Source of the DNA: Streptomyces sp. 71268
GTDB lineage: Bacteria; Actinomycetota; Actinomycetes; Streptomycetales; Streptomycetaceae
NCBI RefSeq assembly: GCF_029392895.1
Contig: NZ_CP114200.1
Location: 2,077,001 to 2,141,000 of the forward strand
Direction: 5' to 3'
DNA: 64,000 nucleotides
The first letter of the stretch is position 1, and the number at the start of each line of letters is the position of its first letter. The translations under genes were made by a program, and so were the position numbers. Of this stretch, positions 26,191-35,510 are shown one piece after another. The notes beneath the pieces are model-generated. The model saw only the letters and a list, made by a program, of their open reading frames with translations. It was not told where the DNA came from and made no database searches.

Positions 26191-27354
26191 TCAGCCCGCG
26201 CCGACGAACATCACCAGCAGCAGCCAGGCCACCGGCGCCGTCGGAAGCAGCGAGTCGAGGCGGTCCATGATTCCGCCGTGCCCCGGCAGCAGCGTTCCCA
26301 TGTCCTTGATCCCGAGGTCCCGCTTGATCATGGACTCGCCCAGGTCGCCCAGGGTGGCGCTGACGGCAACGGCGAGGCCGAGGATGAGCCCCTGCCACCA
26401 GGCACCGTCCTCGATCAGGAAGCGCATGCACAGCGCGCCCGCCACCATGGCGAAGGCCACGGCGCCCAACAGGCCCTCACGCGTCTTGCCGGGGCTGATG
26501 CGCGGGGCGAGCTTGTTCCTGCCGAACTTCCAGCCCACGGCGTACGCCCCGGTGTCGCTGACCACGGTCAGGATCAGGAACGTGAGAACCCGCTGCGGAC
26601 CGTCGTCGTCCGCGGCGAGCATGAGCGCGACGAACGTCGCGAGGAACGGCACGTAGAACGCCGCGAAGACGCCCGCCGTGACGTCCCGGAGGTAGTTGTC
26701 CGGCGGCTCCGTCATCCGCCACAGGAGCACCGCGAGCGCCGTGAGCGCCATGGCGATCCAGGCGCCCTGCGCGCCACGCAGGTATCCGGCCACGACCATG
26801 GCCGCGCCACCCACCGCCAGCGGCACGAGCGGTGCGCGGATCTCCTTGCGCTCGGCGAGCCGCGAGGTCAGCTCCCACAGGCCGACGACGACGGCGACCG
26901 TTATGACGCCGACGAAGAGGACCTTCTGCACGAAGAGCGAGACGACGATGACGGCGCCGAGCCCGAGGCCGACCCCTATCGCGGCGCGCAGGTCACGCCC
27001 TGCCCGCTTCTTCTGCGGCGCGGATGGCACGGCCGGGCGCTCCCTGGGCGTCGTGCCCGCGTCGCCCCGTGCGGGCTCGTGAGCGGGCTCCGAGCCGGGC
27101 TGGGGCGACGGGGCTGGCGGTTCCTGCTCGTCGCGGAACAGGGGGCCACTCAACCGAGCGGCCCCCTGGTCGTCCTGGTCTCCGCCTCTGTCGGGCACGA
27201 TGGGCATGGGCCGAGTCTGCGCCGCATGCTCCGCCGCGCGCAGGGGACCCGCCGATGTCGAAGGCATTGCCCCACGAAGCGAGGGAGCAGATCCCTGGTC
27301 GGTCGAGCCCCGGTAGCCGGTACGGGGCGGAGCCCCCCAGGATGAGTCGTTCAT
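26191..27354 (-). CDS. cdsA: phosphatidate cytidylyltransferase
   Basis: A 387-residue integral membrane enzyme making CDP-diacylglycerol from CTP and phosphatidate for phospholipid synthesis. About 120 N-terminal residues are polar and low complexity; then multiple helices, and the CDS signature region TVVSDTGAYAVGWKFGRNKL followed by SPGKTREGLLGA and a C-terminal GDLGESMIKRDLGIKDMG with the catalytic acidic residues. Its ATG overlaps the frr stop by one base (TGATG), so it is cotranscribed with frr, as in other Streptomyces. Confidence 0.95.
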   Translation of the reverse strand: MNDSSWGAPPRTGYRGSTDQGSAPSLRGAMPSTSAGPLRAAEHAAQTRPMPIVPDRGGDQDDQGAARLSGPLFRDEQEPPAPSPQPGSEPAHEPARGDAGTTPRERPAVPSAPQKKRAGRDLRAAIGVGLGLGAVIVVSLFVQKVLFVGVITVAVVVGLWELTSRLAERKEIRAPLVPLAVGGAAMVVAGYLRGAQGAWIAMALTALAVLLWRMTEPPDNYLRDVTAGVFAAFYVPFLATFVALMLAADDDGPQRVLTFLILTVVSDTGAYAVGWKFGRNKLAPRISPGKTREGLLGAVAFAMVAGALCMRFLIEDGAWWQGLILGLAVAVSATLGDLGESMIKRDLGIKDMGTLLPGHGGIMDRLDSLLPTAPVAWLLLVMFVGAG

Positions 27355-27914
27355 CAGACCTCGAGCAGCTCGGCTTCCTTGTGCTTGAGCAGCTCGTCCA
27401 CCTGCGCGACGTACTTCGCGGTGGTGTCGTCGAGCTCCTTCTCCGCGCGGCGGCCCTCGTCCTCGCCCGTCTCGCCGTCCTTGACGAGCTTGTCGATGGT
27501 CTCCTTGGCCTTGCGGCGAACGCTGCGGATGGAGATCTTGGCGTCCTCGGCCTTGGTCTTGGCGACCTTGATGTACTCCTTGCGGCGGTCCTCCGTGAGC
27601 TGGGGGAACACCACCCGGATGATGCTTCCGTCGTTGCTCGGGTTGACGCCCAGGTCCGAGTCACGGATGGCCTGCTCGATGTTGCGGAGCGCGCTCTTGT
27701 CGAACGGCGTGACAACCGCCATCCGCGGCTCCGGTACCGAGAACGACGCCAACTGGTTGATCGGCGTCAGCGCCCCGTAGTAGTCCGCCACGATCTTGTT
27801 GAACATCGCCGGGTGCGCACGCCCGGTGCGGATCGCGGCGAAGTCCTCCTTGGCGACCACGACGGCCTTCTCCATCTTCTCCTCGGCCTCGAGGAGGATC
27901 TCTTCGATCACCAC
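27354..27914 (-). CDS. frr: ribosome recycling factor
   Basis: A 186-residue protein, the usual length, starting [18 protein letters not shown]. It contains the family core [53 protein letters not shown] and a long C-terminal helical hairpin ending [10 protein letters not shown]. It splits post-termination ribosomes with EF-G. The order pyrH-frr-cdsA is the classic bacterial one. Confidence 0.97.
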   Translation of the reverse strand: MVIEEILLEAEEKMEKAVVVAKEDFAAIRTGRAHPAMFNKIVADYYGALTPINQLASFSVPEPRMAVVTPFDKSALRNIEQAIRDSDLGVNPSNDGSIIRVVFPQLTEDRRKEYIKVAKTKAEDAKISIRSVRRKAKETIDKLVKDGETGEDEGRRAEKELDDTTAKYVAQVDELLKHKEAELLEV

Positions 27915-28033
27915 TTGCTCCTGGTGTTATCAGTAAGCAGAGCCTCGCCCCTGCGTGCGTCTTCTCCTGCACGGTGTCCGACCGGCAGGCCGTTGTCCAT
28001 CCCCGCGCCGAGCACTTCCGGCGACCGGGAGTT

Positions 28034-28059
28034 GTCGCCCGTATGGCATCACGGGCGAC
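28034..28059 (-). terminator. hairpin between pyrH and frr
   Basis: GTCGCCCGT (28034-28042) and ACGGGCGAC (28051-28059) form a perfect 9-bp stem with an 8-base loop, 22 bp after the pyrH stop. No U-tract. It could be a partial terminator that sets pyrH/frr ratios. Confidence 0.5.
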
Positions 28060-28081
28060 CCTGCGAAGGCGGTACGGACCG

Positions 28082-28849
28082 TCAGTTCCGGTCACCCTGG
28101 CCGCTGACGAGCGTGCCGATCTTCTCACCCTTCACCGCGCGCGCGATGTTGCCCTCGGCGAGCAGCTCGAAGACGAGGATCGGCAGGCTGTTGTCGCGGC
28201 ACAGCGTGATCGCCGTGGCGTCGGCGACCTTGAGGTCCTGGGTGATGACCTCGGCGTAGCCCAGCGCGTCGAACTTGACCGCGTCCGGGTTGCGCTTGGG
28301 GTCCGAGTCGTAGACTCCGTCCACGCCGTTCTTGCCCATCAACAGCGCCTCGGCGTCGATCTCCAGGGCGCGCTGGGCCGCGGTGGTGTCGGTGGAGAAG
28401 TACGGCATGCCCATGCCGGCGCCGAAGATCACGACGCGCCCCTTCTCCAGGTGTCGCACCGCACGGAGCGGGATGTACGGCTCCGCCACCTGCCCCATGG
28501 TGATGGCGGTCTGGACTCGGGAGTCGATGCCCTCCTTCTCCAGGAAGTCCTGGAGAGCGAGGCAGTTCATGACGGTTCCGAGCATGCCCATGTAGTCCGA
28601 GCGGGCGCGGTCCATGCCGCGCTGCTGCAGTTCGGCTCCGCGGAAGAAGTTGCCGCCGCCGATGACGATGGCGATCTCGGCCCCGTCGCGGACGACGGCG
28701 GCCACCTCGCGGGCGATCTTGTGCACGACGTCTGGATCGACGCCGAGTCCGCCGCCACCGGCGAATGCTTCGCCGGACAGCTTCAGCAGGAACCGGCGGC
28801 GCTTGGCGCCGTCAGCTTTCGGGTCGGCGTGGTCGGCGTCCAGATTCAT
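28082..28849 (-). CDS. pyrH: uridylate kinase
   Basis: A 255-residue UMP kinase of the amino-acid kinase fold. ATG 28849 is chosen because GAGGAG lies 8 bases upstream. Motifs: [46 protein letters not shown] and GTGNPFFTTDT-like region here written [17 protein letters not shown]. It phosphorylates UMP to UDP and is allosterically regulated in other bacteria. Sits between tsf and frr. Confidence 0.96.
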   Translation of the reverse strand: MNLDADHADPKADGAKRRRFLLKLSGEAFAGGGGLGVDPDVVHKIAREVAAVVRDGAEIAIVIGGGNFFRGAELQQRGMDRARSDYMGMLGTVMNCLALQDFLEKEGIDSRVQTAITMGQVAEPYIPLRAVRHLEKGRVVIFGAGMGMPYFSTDTTAAQRALEIDAEALLMGKNGVDGVYDSDPKRNPDAVKFDALGYAEVITQDLKVADATAITLCRDNSLPILVFELLAEGNIARAVKGEKIGTLVSGQGDRN

Positions 28850-28875
28850 GGGAGATCTCCTCGTGCACATACGAA

Positions 28876-28926
28876 GGAGGCCACTGCCGGGATGGTCCTT
28901 GATCGACCTCTACGGCAATGGCCTCC
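28876..28926 (-). terminator. long-stem hairpin between tsf and pyrH
   Basis: GGAGGCCACTGCCG (28876-28889) pairs with CGGCAATGGCCTCC (28913-28926) with one C-A mismatch and a 23-base loop. It lies in the 190-bp gap after the tsf stop, so a tsf terminator or processing site is likely. Confidence 0.5.
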
Positions 28927-29039
28927 TCGTCACATCTGCGGCCAACCGGTGGACGACTGGCTGCGTACGACCCTATCGGGGTCGCTGGTCATTCGCTGCC
29001 CTGCTTCAGCCCTGAGCCGGGCCGAGTTCCGGGAACGAC

Positions 29040-29876
29040 TCAGACGCCGACGCGGAAGCGGGCGAAGCGCTTGAGCGAGACGCCGGCCTCGTCCAGGACC
29101 TTCTTGACGGACTTCTTGTTGTCCTTGGCGAACGGCTGGTCGAGCAGCACGTTCTCCTTGAAGAAGCCGGTGACGCGGCCCTCGACGATCTTCGGCAGGG
29201 CGGCCTCGGGCTTGCCCTCCTCGCGCGCGGTGGCCTCGGCGACGCGACGCTCGTTCTCGACGGTCTCGGCCGAGATCTCCTCGCGGGTGAGGAACTTCGG
29301 CGAGAACGCGGCGATGTGCTGCGCGACGTCCTTGGCGACCTCGGCGTTCTCCTGGTCCAGCTCGACGAGCACGCCCACCTGGGGCGGCAGGTCCGGGCTG
29401 GTGCGGTGCATGTACGCCGCGACGTAGCCCCCGGAGAACTGGGCGAACCGGTCGAGGACGATCTTCTCGCCGAGCGTGGCGTTGGCCTCGTCCACGTACG
29501 CCTGCACGGTCTTGCCGGCCTCGATCTCGGAGGCGAGCAGTGCGGCGATGTCGGCCGGGGCGGTCTTGGCGACGTGCGCGGCGATCGTGTCGGCCACGGC
29601 GACGAACTTGTCACCCTTGGCGACGAAGTCCGTCTCGCACTTGAGCTCGACCAGGACGCCGGAGCTCTTGTCGTCGGCGATCAGCGAGACGACGGCGCCG
29701 TTGGTGGCGCTGCGGCTCTCGCGCTTGGCCACGCCCTTCTGGCCCTTGACGCGCAGGATCTCGACGGCCTTGTCGACGCTGCCCTCGGCCTCGTCCAGCG
29801 CCTTCTTGCAGTCCATCATGCCGGCGCCGGTGAGCTCACGGAGCTTCTTGACGTCAGCGGCGGTGAAGTTCGCCAT
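29040..29876 (-). CDS. tsf: elongation factor Ts
   Basis: A 278-residue protein starting [20 protein letters not shown]. The N-terminal UBA-like module includes [20 protein letters not shown]; the dimerisation core includes [16 protein letters not shown] with the TDFV motif that contacts EF-Tu, and [16 protein letters not shown]. It exchanges nucleotide on EF-Tu. Follows rpsB in the usual order. Confidence 0.97.
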   Translation of the reverse strand: MANFTAADVKKLRELTGAGMMDCKKALDEAEGSVDKAVEILRVKGQKGVAKRESRSATNGAVVSLIADDKSSGVLVELKCETDFVAKGDKFVAVADTIAAHVAKTAPADIAALLASEIEAGKTVQAYVDEANATLGEKIVLDRFAQFSGGYVAAYMHRTSPDLPPQVGVLVELDQENAEVAKDVAQHIAAFSPKFLTREEISAETVENERRVAEATAREEGKPEAALPKIVEGRVTGFFKENVLLDQPFAKDNKKSVKKVLDEAGVSLKRFARFRVGV

Positions 29877-29892
29877 GGTCTGTGAATCTCTT

Positions 29893-29922
29893 CTCGAAAG
29901 GTCTCGAAAGGTCTCGAAAGAT
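29893..29922. repeat. three tandem 10-bp copies in the tsf leader
   Basis: On the plus strand CTCGAAAGGT is repeated two to three times in a row (29893-29922, the last copy ending GATCT). In the tsf mRNA this gives repeated TTTCGAGACC units just upstream of the start codon region. It could be simple slippage or an RNA-binding or pairing element. Confidence 0.7.
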
Positions 29923-29939
29923 CTGTGATCTTACGGGTG

Positions 29940-29976
29940 GACGGCGGGGCGTCGCGTCGCGCAACGCCCCGCCGTC
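29940..29976 (-). terminator. strong hairpin between rpsB and tsf
   Basis: GACGGCGGGGCGT (29940-29952) pairs perfectly with ACGCCCCGCCGTC (29964-29976) across an 11-base loop. It lies 54 bp after the rpsB stop and before tsf. A terminator or attenuator separating the two genes fits. Confidence 0.65.
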
Positions 29977-30030
29977 ACCAACCGTGACGCTGCGACGGAG
30001 CGGAGTGGCACCGATCCGTCACGGCGTTCG

Positions 30031-30903
30031 TCAGGCCTGCTCGGCGTCCGCGGCCGGAGCCTCGGGGGCGGCAACCTCGGCGGCAGCGGCCTCGGCGGGC
30101 TTCTCGGCCTCTTCGGCCTTCTTGGCCGTGTCGCCCTCAAGCAGGTCGCGCTCCCACTCGGCGAGCGGCTCGCCGGCCGCCTTGTCGGCCTTCACGTCAC
30201 CGGTGGCCGCACCGGAGCGGGCGATGAGGCCCTCGGCGACGGCGTCGGCGATGACGCGGGTGAGCAGCGTGACGGAGCGGATCGCATCGTCGTTGCCGGG
30301 GATCTTGTAGTCGACCTCGTCGGGGTCGCAGTTGGTGTCGAGGATCGCGACGACCGGGATGCGGAGCTTGCGCGCCTCGCCAACGGCGATGTGCTCCTTC
30401 TTGGTGTCCACGATCCAGACGGCGCTCGGCACCTTCTGCATCTCGCGGATACCGCCGAGGGTCTTCTCCAGCTTGGCCTTCTCGCGCGAGAGGACCAGGA
30501 GCTCCTTCTTGGTGAGGCCGGAGGCGGCCACATCCTCGAAGTCGATGAGCTCAAGCTCCTTGAGGCGCTGGAGGCGCTTGTAGACGGTCGAGAAGTTGGT
30601 GAGCATGCCGCCCAGCCAGCGCTGGTTGACGTAGGGCATGCCGACGCGGGTCGCCTGCTCGGCGATGGCCTCCTGCGCCTGCTTCTTCGTGCCGACGAAC
30701 ATGATGGAGCCGCCGTGCGCGACGGTCTCCTTGACGAACTCGTAGGCGCGGTCGATGTACGACAGCGACTGGAGCAGGTCGATGATGTAGATGCCGTTGC
30801 GCTCGGTGAAGATGAAGCGCTTCATCTTCGGGTTCCAACGGCGGGTCTGGTGACCGAAGTGGACGCCGCTCTCCAGCAGCTCCCGCATCGTGACGACGGC
30901 CAT
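30031..30903 (-). CDS. rpsB: 30S ribosomal protein S2
   Basis: A 290-residue protein from ATG 30903 with AAGGAG seven bases upstream. Motifs: [20 protein letters not shown], the coiled-coil region, [19 protein letters not shown] and [20 protein letters not shown]. The last 50 residues are the Ala/Glu-rich acidic extension typical of actinobacterial S2. Confidence 0.97.
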   Translation of the reverse strand: MAVVTMRELLESGVHFGHQTRRWNPKMKRFIFTERNGIYIIDLLQSLSYIDRAYEFVKETVAHGGSIMFVGTKKQAQEAIAEQATRVGMPYVNQRWLGGMLTNFSTVYKRLQRLKELELIDFEDVAASGLTKKELLVLSREKAKLEKTLGGIREMQKVPSAVWIVDTKKEHIAVGEARKLRIPVVAILDTNCDPDEVDYKIPGNDDAIRSVTLLTRVIADAVAEGLIARSGAATGDVKADKAAGEPLAEWERDLLEGDTAKKAEEAEKPAEAAAAEVAAPEAPAADAEQA

Positions 30904-31205
30904 GGCCGTACTCCTTGGATACTCGGTTACCGCGGCGGCCGGTCGGCCGTCGCGCCTGACACCCCGAACGCGCCTGCCACGGAAGGAGACCTTCCGAAGA
31001 CCGAGGGACGCGGCCACCGGGCTGCCCGAGAGGGACTGATGCGCCGATGGCGGGGCGTGCGAAGTCGACCCGGTCGCCCGGATCGCCATGTGAAGTGTAC
31101 GGGACCGGTGCGCCGGCGGGTGACGGCGTTATCCACAACCCGTGAGTAATCCACCGAAGGTCGCCATGATCCCCGCAGACCGGTGATTTACGGCACGGTC
31201 GTCGC
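30904..31205. other. divergent promoter region between rpsB and the M23-like gene
   Basis: About 300 bases of non-coding sequence. It should hold the rpsB promoter. I see no unambiguous -10/-35 pair; a TACACT on the minus strand near 31090-31100 is a weak -10 candidate. No array. Confidence 0.4.
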
Positions 31206-32714
31206 ATGTCTTACACACCCAAACCCCGCCAAGCCCTGAGCACGGTCCGGCGCGCATGGCGCCGGTTGCGTCCCGGCCGCGTGACCGCCAGCCTGCGGCG
31301 CACGTCGCCGCCGCCACGTACAAGCGGAGTCCGCGTGCGGGGCGCTCCCTTTGTCCGCTGGCTCGCGGCGGGTGCGACCGCTATCGGCCTGGCCCTCGCG
31401 GCCTGTGCCGTGACGCTGTACGCGGACGCCCGCGCGAGCGAGCGAGGCGACTGGCCCGCCTCCGAGAACACCACTCGGACCGCGGACCCCGCGCGAGTAC
31501 GCGCCGCCGCCGCGAAGGCCCGCCCCGACAGGCGTGCGCCTGCGCTGGGCGACCCGGTTTCGCCCGCCACCCGCCCGCTGCCGGCCGCCCCGGGTCACGT
31601 GCTCCCCGCCCCGCCGTCCGTCCCGCGCCAAGCCACGTCGCCGGTCAGCACTCAAGAGGCAGACACCCAGCACCTCGGCTCTGCGGCCGGCGCCCTCCCC
31701 CTACCGACCCCGCTGCTGGGTACGCCGCCGGCCCCGTCCGCTCCACTACAGCCCCCGCCGGCCCGGCAGCCCGGCCCCGTGGCCGACCGCGCCTGGCCGG
31801 TGGACGGAGCGATGGGGGCGCTGCGGCCCACCGTGCTACGCGGTTGGGAGCCGCCGCCCGAGCCGTGGGCCGCCGGGCACCGCGGGGTGGACCTCGCCGC
31901 GCGCGCCGGACAGCCGGTGCGGGCCGCCGCACCGGGCCGGGTGACGTTCGCGGGTCGGGTCGCGGGGCGGGGAGTGCTCGCCATCGCGGTGTCTGACAGC
32001 GGCGGACCGCCGCTGCGTACGACGTACGAGCCGGTGCGGGCTCTGGTGTCCAAGGGCGACACGGTGGCGGCGGGGCAGGTGGTGGGCGTCATGGAGGACG
32101 GGCCGTTCCACTGCCAGCCCGGGTGTTTGCACTGGGGGCTGCGCCGCGGGGATCGCTATCTGGACCCGTTGTCGCTGATGCCACCCGCCATGCTGCGCGG
32201 CGGCCCCTCTCGGCTGCTGCCCACCATCGGCGTCCCGACAGCCCCGGCCACCCCGAGGGCCCGGACCACCTCGGGCCATGGCCGGGCGTTCCAGCCACCG
32301 GAGCAGGTCGGCCCACACCGGCACCGTCCGATCCGATACGGCTCCACGCGGCACGTGCCCCGTTGTGCTTGCCCTCGTTCCCAGCGCGCGGAGAACGGCG
32401 GGACCTGCCCCCACCGGCTCACCCGGAACTTCCGTCCCGTCGCCCCACCGAAGCCACGGCGCGGCCGTCCTCGCGCCGCGGCCATGGCGCCCGCCGAGTG
32501 GGCCCATGTTCTGACCGTGACCGTCGTGGCGGCCTGGGCGCGGCTGCGACTCGGGCGTCGAGAGGCGGCTCAGCCGCACACTCCGCGCAGGGCCGTGGCG
32601 ACGGCGGCGTCCGTGATACGCCCAGGGTCCTCCGCGGCGCCCAGTTCGATGCGCCGGACGGCCGCGTCGACCACGCCCTGCAACAGCATCGCGGTCAACC
32701 TGGGCTCCTCGTGA
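31206..32714 (+). CDS. M23/LytM-like peptidase-domain protein with unusual C-terminal extension
   Basis: Up to 502 residues. A basic N-terminus is followed by a membrane anchor (FVRWLAAGATAIGLALAACA) near 48-70, a Pro/Ala-rich linker, and a LytM domain at about 195-330: WPVDGA, AGHRGVDLAARAGQPVRAA, GRVTFAGRVAGRGV and CLHWGLRRGDRYLDPLSLM. The usual HxH is CLHWG here, so one zinc ligand may be missing and the domain could be non-catalytic. The last 150 residues are Pro/Arg-rich without homology and overlap the convergent TetR gene by 145 bp, suggesting that the normal stop was lost or the reading beyond about 32230 is not conserved. No clear ribosome binding site at 31206. Confidence 0.75.
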   Translation: MSYTPKPRQALSTVRRAWRRLRPGRVTASLRRTSPPPRTSGVRVRGAPFVRWLAAGATAIGLALAACAVTLYADARASERGDWPASENTTRTADPARVRAAAAKARPDRRAPALGDPVSPATRPLPAAPGHVLPAPPSVPRQATSPVSTQEADTQHLGSAAGALPLPTPLLGTPPAPSAPLQPPPARQPGPVADRAWPVDGAMGALRPTVLRGWEPPPEPWAAGHRGVDLAARAGQPVRAAAPGRVTFAGRVAGRGVLAIAVSDSGGPPLRTTYEPVRALVSKGDTVAAGQVVGVMEDGPFHCQPGCLHWGLRRGDRYLDPLSLMPPAMLRGGPSRLLPTIGVPTAPATPRARTTSGHGRAFQPPEQVGPHRHRPIRYGSTRHVPRCACPRSQRAENGGTCPHRLTRNFRPVAPPKPRRGRPRAAAMAPAEWAHVLTVTVVAAWARLRLGRREAAQPHTPRRAVATAASVIRPGSSAAPSSMRRTAASTTPCNSIAVNLGSS

Positions 32715-33151
32715 CCGAGCGCGCCCAGCGCCTCGACCACCATGGCGATCAGCCCACCGTGTGCGGCCCGGATCTTCTCCCGCGCTCCCGCGTCCAGCTC
32801 TCCCGCGGAGATCGCCACCACGGCCCGGTGGCGTCGGTCACCGACCAGCGCCAACTGCTGTCGGACGTACGCCTCGATCTTGGCCTCGGCGGTGTCGGCT
32901 CGCTCCATCGCGGCCTCGACCTCGGCCGCCCACACGGGGAAGTCCACGGCGCACAGTTCTTCGACCACGGCGGCCCGCGACCGGAAATACTCATAGACGG
33001 ACGACCTGGCGAGCCCCGTCCGCTCCGCGAGCGCGGGGAACGTCAGCGCGTCGGTACCGCCTTCAGACAGCAAGGTACGGGCGGCGTCCAGCAGGGCGCC
33101 GCGCTGCATCGTCCGGTGCTCGGCCACCGAGGCCGCTCGAATCCTGGGCAC
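32570..33151 (-). CDS. TetR-family transcriptional regulator
   Basis: A 193-residue protein. The N-terminal helix-turn-helix is LTFPALAERTGLARSSVYEYF near residues 38-58, preceded by ALLDAARTLLSEGG. The C-terminal ligand domain is helical with no recognisable specificity. It precedes whiG downstream on the same strand by position (whiG lies at 33202-34038, transcribed towards it). The conserved place beside whiG in Streptomyces is known to me, but its targets are not. Confidence 0.9.
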   Translation of the reverse strand: MPRIRAASVAEHRTMQRGALLDAARTLLSEGGTDALTFPALAERTGLARSSVYEYFRSRAAVVEELCAVDFPVWAAEVEAAMERADTAEAKIEAYVRQQLALVGDRRHRAVVAISAGELDAGAREKIRAAHGGLIAMVVEALGALGHEEPRLTAMLLQGVVDAAVRRIELGAAEDPGRITDAAVATALRGVCG

Positions 33152-33201
33152 TCCTCCACTTTACGTACGCGCGCCGCGCACGACGACGGAGGAGGGACGA
33201 T

Positions 33202-34038
33202 TCAGCGCCCGACGTCGGCCAGTTTCGCACGCAACTGGAGCACGGACTTCGTGTGGATCTGACTGACACGGCCCTCCGTGACGCCCAGCACCTGCCCGAT
33301 TTCAGCCAGCGTGAGGCCCTCGTAGTAGTAGAGCGTCACCACGGTCTTCTCCCGCTCCGGCAGGGTGTTGATGGCGCGCGCGAGCAGTCGGCGTAGCTCT
33401 CGGTCCTCAGCGACCTCTACGGGGTCGTCAGCAGCCTGGTCCTCCAGCGTGTCGCCGAGGGTGAGCCGATCGCTGCCCTCTCCCCCGACGTGCAGCAGCT
33501 CCTCCAGAGCCACCACGTTGGCCAGCGACAACTGGCTGAAAACACCATGCAGTTCTTCGAGGCCGATCCCCATCTCGGCGGCGACCTCCACTTCCGAGGG
33601 CGTGCGGCGCAGGGCGGCCTCCAGCGTGGCGTACGCACGCTCGACCGCCCGGGCCTTCTGCCGAACCGAGCGGGGAATCCAGTCCAGGGCCCGCAATTCG
33701 TCGATCATGGCACCCCGGATGCGGGTGATCGCGTAGGTCTCGAACTTGATGGCCCGCTCGGGGTCGAACTTCTCGATGGCATCGATGAGGCCGAAGACTC
33801 CGGACGACACGAAGTCCGCCTGCTCGACGTTGGCCGGCAGCCCCACGCTGACGCGCCCCGCCACGTACTTCACCAGCGGGGAGTAGTGCAGGATCAACTG
33901 TTCCCGCAGCCTCTCGTCCCCGGTGGCCTTGTAGGAACGCCACAGTTCTTCGAGGGACGAGGGCGCGGGTGGCCGGACGGCGCCGCGGGCAGCGGGCGGC
34001 ACCGTCGCGCGTTCAGACCCGGAGGTGTGCTGGGGCAT
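33202..34038 (-). CDS. whiG: sporulation sigma factor WhiG (FliA family)
   Basis: A 278-residue sigma-28-like factor starting [20 protein letters not shown]. Region 2 is seen in [20 protein letters not shown] and [20 protein letters not shown]; region 3 in [20 protein letters not shown]; region 4 in [20 protein letters not shown] with [20 protein letters not shown]. It is required for commitment of aerial hyphae to sporulation and transcribes whiH and whiI in studied Streptomyces. Length is nearly identical to known WhiG. Confidence 0.96.
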   Translation of the reverse strand: MPQHTSGSERATVPPAARGAVRPPAPSSLEELWRSYKATGDERLREQLILHYSPLVKYVAGRVSVGLPANVEQADFVSSGVFGLIDAIEKFDPERAIKFETYAITRIRGAMIDELRALDWIPRSVRQKARAVERAYATLEAALRRTPSEVEVAAEMGIGLEELHGVFSQLSLANVVALEELLHVGGEGSDRLTLGDTLEDQAADDPVEVAEDRELRRLLARAINTLPEREKTVVTLYYYEGLTLAEIGQVLGVTEGRVSQIHTKSVLQLRAKLADVGR

Positions 34039-34280
34039 GCGTCGCCTTGAGCCGTTCTGCCGTGACGTGGGTCAGGACGTGTGCCCGCGTCGGAATCCTT
34101 GTGAGCGTAGCGTGACTGATACGTCGCAGTGTGCGAGCGACAGGGGCTATGCGATGCGCAGATTCGTTCCGTTCTCCGCACCCCGGAGTTACGGTCGCCA
34201 GCGCGGACGGCGACCGCAATGCCGGCTCTACAACGGCGTATACGGTCATCTCCCACACCCTTTCACCCAATTGCCGCAAA

Positions 34281-35510
34281 TCAAGAACCGCCTCGCCGCG
34301 AGCTTTTCCCGTGATGTGCCGGGTGGGCCAACTCCCAACGCTCACCGGCTCGTTCGACGAACCCGAGGGAGAGCAATTCGTAGAGCCTGGTCAACGTTTC
34401 GTCGTGGCTCATCCCCGCGTCCCGGGCCACCGCCCGGGTGTCGCTCGTGCCCCGAGCGGGCAGCGCTTCCAGCACCTGGGCGGCTGCGGCCTCCAGCAGG
34501 TCCCGCCCCACGACGGGACCCTGTCGGCTGGGCGCGAGGTCCCCGATGCTGCCGACCAGCTCGACCACTTCGTCGGCGTCGCTCACCAGCAGGGCCTCCC
34601 CGCGTAGCAGCTCGTGCACGCCGGCCGAGAGTGCGCTGGTCACGGGGCCGGGCACGCCCATCGCGCAGCGTCCCAGCCGCTGCGCCCACCGGGCGGTGAC
34701 CAGGGACCCGCTGCGGTACTGGGCCTCGACGACGACCGTCCCGCGTGTGAGGGCCGCGATGACCCGGTTGCGTAACACGAACCGGCTTCGCGTGGGGTGG
34801 CTGCCCGGGGGTAGTTCCGCCAACACGAGCCCCTGCTCCGCCACCCTGTCGATCAGCTCGGTATGGCCACGGGGGTAGGGCACGTTCGTCCCAGAGGCGA
34901 GCACGGCGATAGTCGCCCCGTCGGCGCTGAGGGCGCCCCGGTGGACCGCTCCGTCCACCCCGTAGGCCGCCCCGGAGGTCACCACCCAGCCGCGTTCGGC
35001 GAGCCCGGCGCCCAGCGTGGTCGCCACGTGCGCCCCGTAGTCCGTGCAGGCCCGCGCGCCGACCACGGCCACCGACCGCAGCGCCCACATCCGCAGCGAC
35101 GCCGCCCCGCGCACCCACAGCCCCACGGGTCGGGCGTCCTTGAGGTCGTCGAGCTGGCTCGGCCACTCCGCGTCCCCCGGACAGACGAAGCGTCCGCCGA
35201 GCACCTCCATGGCGGCCAGGTCGCCGGCCGGGTCAAGGCGAGCGGCGCGGAGCGCGCAGCCGGCAAGGCGTCGGTCACTCGCCCCCGGCGGCGGCTCGTC
35301 GGCACCGGTCAGCGCGCGGTACAGGGCCACGGGGCCCAGTTCGCGCAGCCAACGGCCGACGACCTCGTCCCCCGGCTCCGTCAGCCGGGTCAGCGCGGCT
35401 CGGGCCAGCCGTTCGTCATCGTCGACCCGCTGCCTGGCGATGCCCTCCGTGGCGGGCTCGGGGCCCCGGCTCAGGGCGCCGCCGTCCGTGGCGGCCGGGC
35501 CCGGGGCCAT
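34281..35510 (-). CDS. dprA: DNA-processing protein DprA
   Basis: A 409-residue protein with the Rossmann-like SMF domain: FVCPGDAEWPSQLDDLKDA, VAVVGARACTDYG, TSGAAYGVDGAVHRGAL, VLASGTNVPYPRGHTELIDR and SRFVLRNRVIAALTRGTVVVEA. A winged-helix C-terminus follows. DprA loads RecA on incoming single-stranded DNA; in Streptomyces its role is less clear. The start overlaps the stop of the ComM-like gene (TGATG), so the two are one operon. Confidence 0.93.
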   Translation of the reverse strand: MAPGPAATDGGALSRGPEPATEGIARQRVDDDERLARAALTRLTEPGDEVVGRWLRELGPVALYRALTGADEPPPGASDRRLAGCALRAARLDPAGDLAAMEVLGGRFVCPGDAEWPSQLDDLKDARPVGLWVRGAASLRMWALRSVAVVGARACTDYGAHVATTLGAGLAERGWVVTSGAAYGVDGAVHRGALSADGATIAVLASGTNVPYPRGHTELIDRVAEQGLVLAELPPGSHPTRSRFVLRNRVIAALTRGTVVVEAQYRSGSLVTARWAQRLGRCAMGVPGPVTSALSAGVHELLRGEALLVSDADEVVELVGSIGDLAPSRQGPVVGRDLLEAAAAQVLEALPARGTSDTRAVARDAGMSHDETLTRLYELLSLGFVERAGERWELAHPAHHGKSSRRGGS

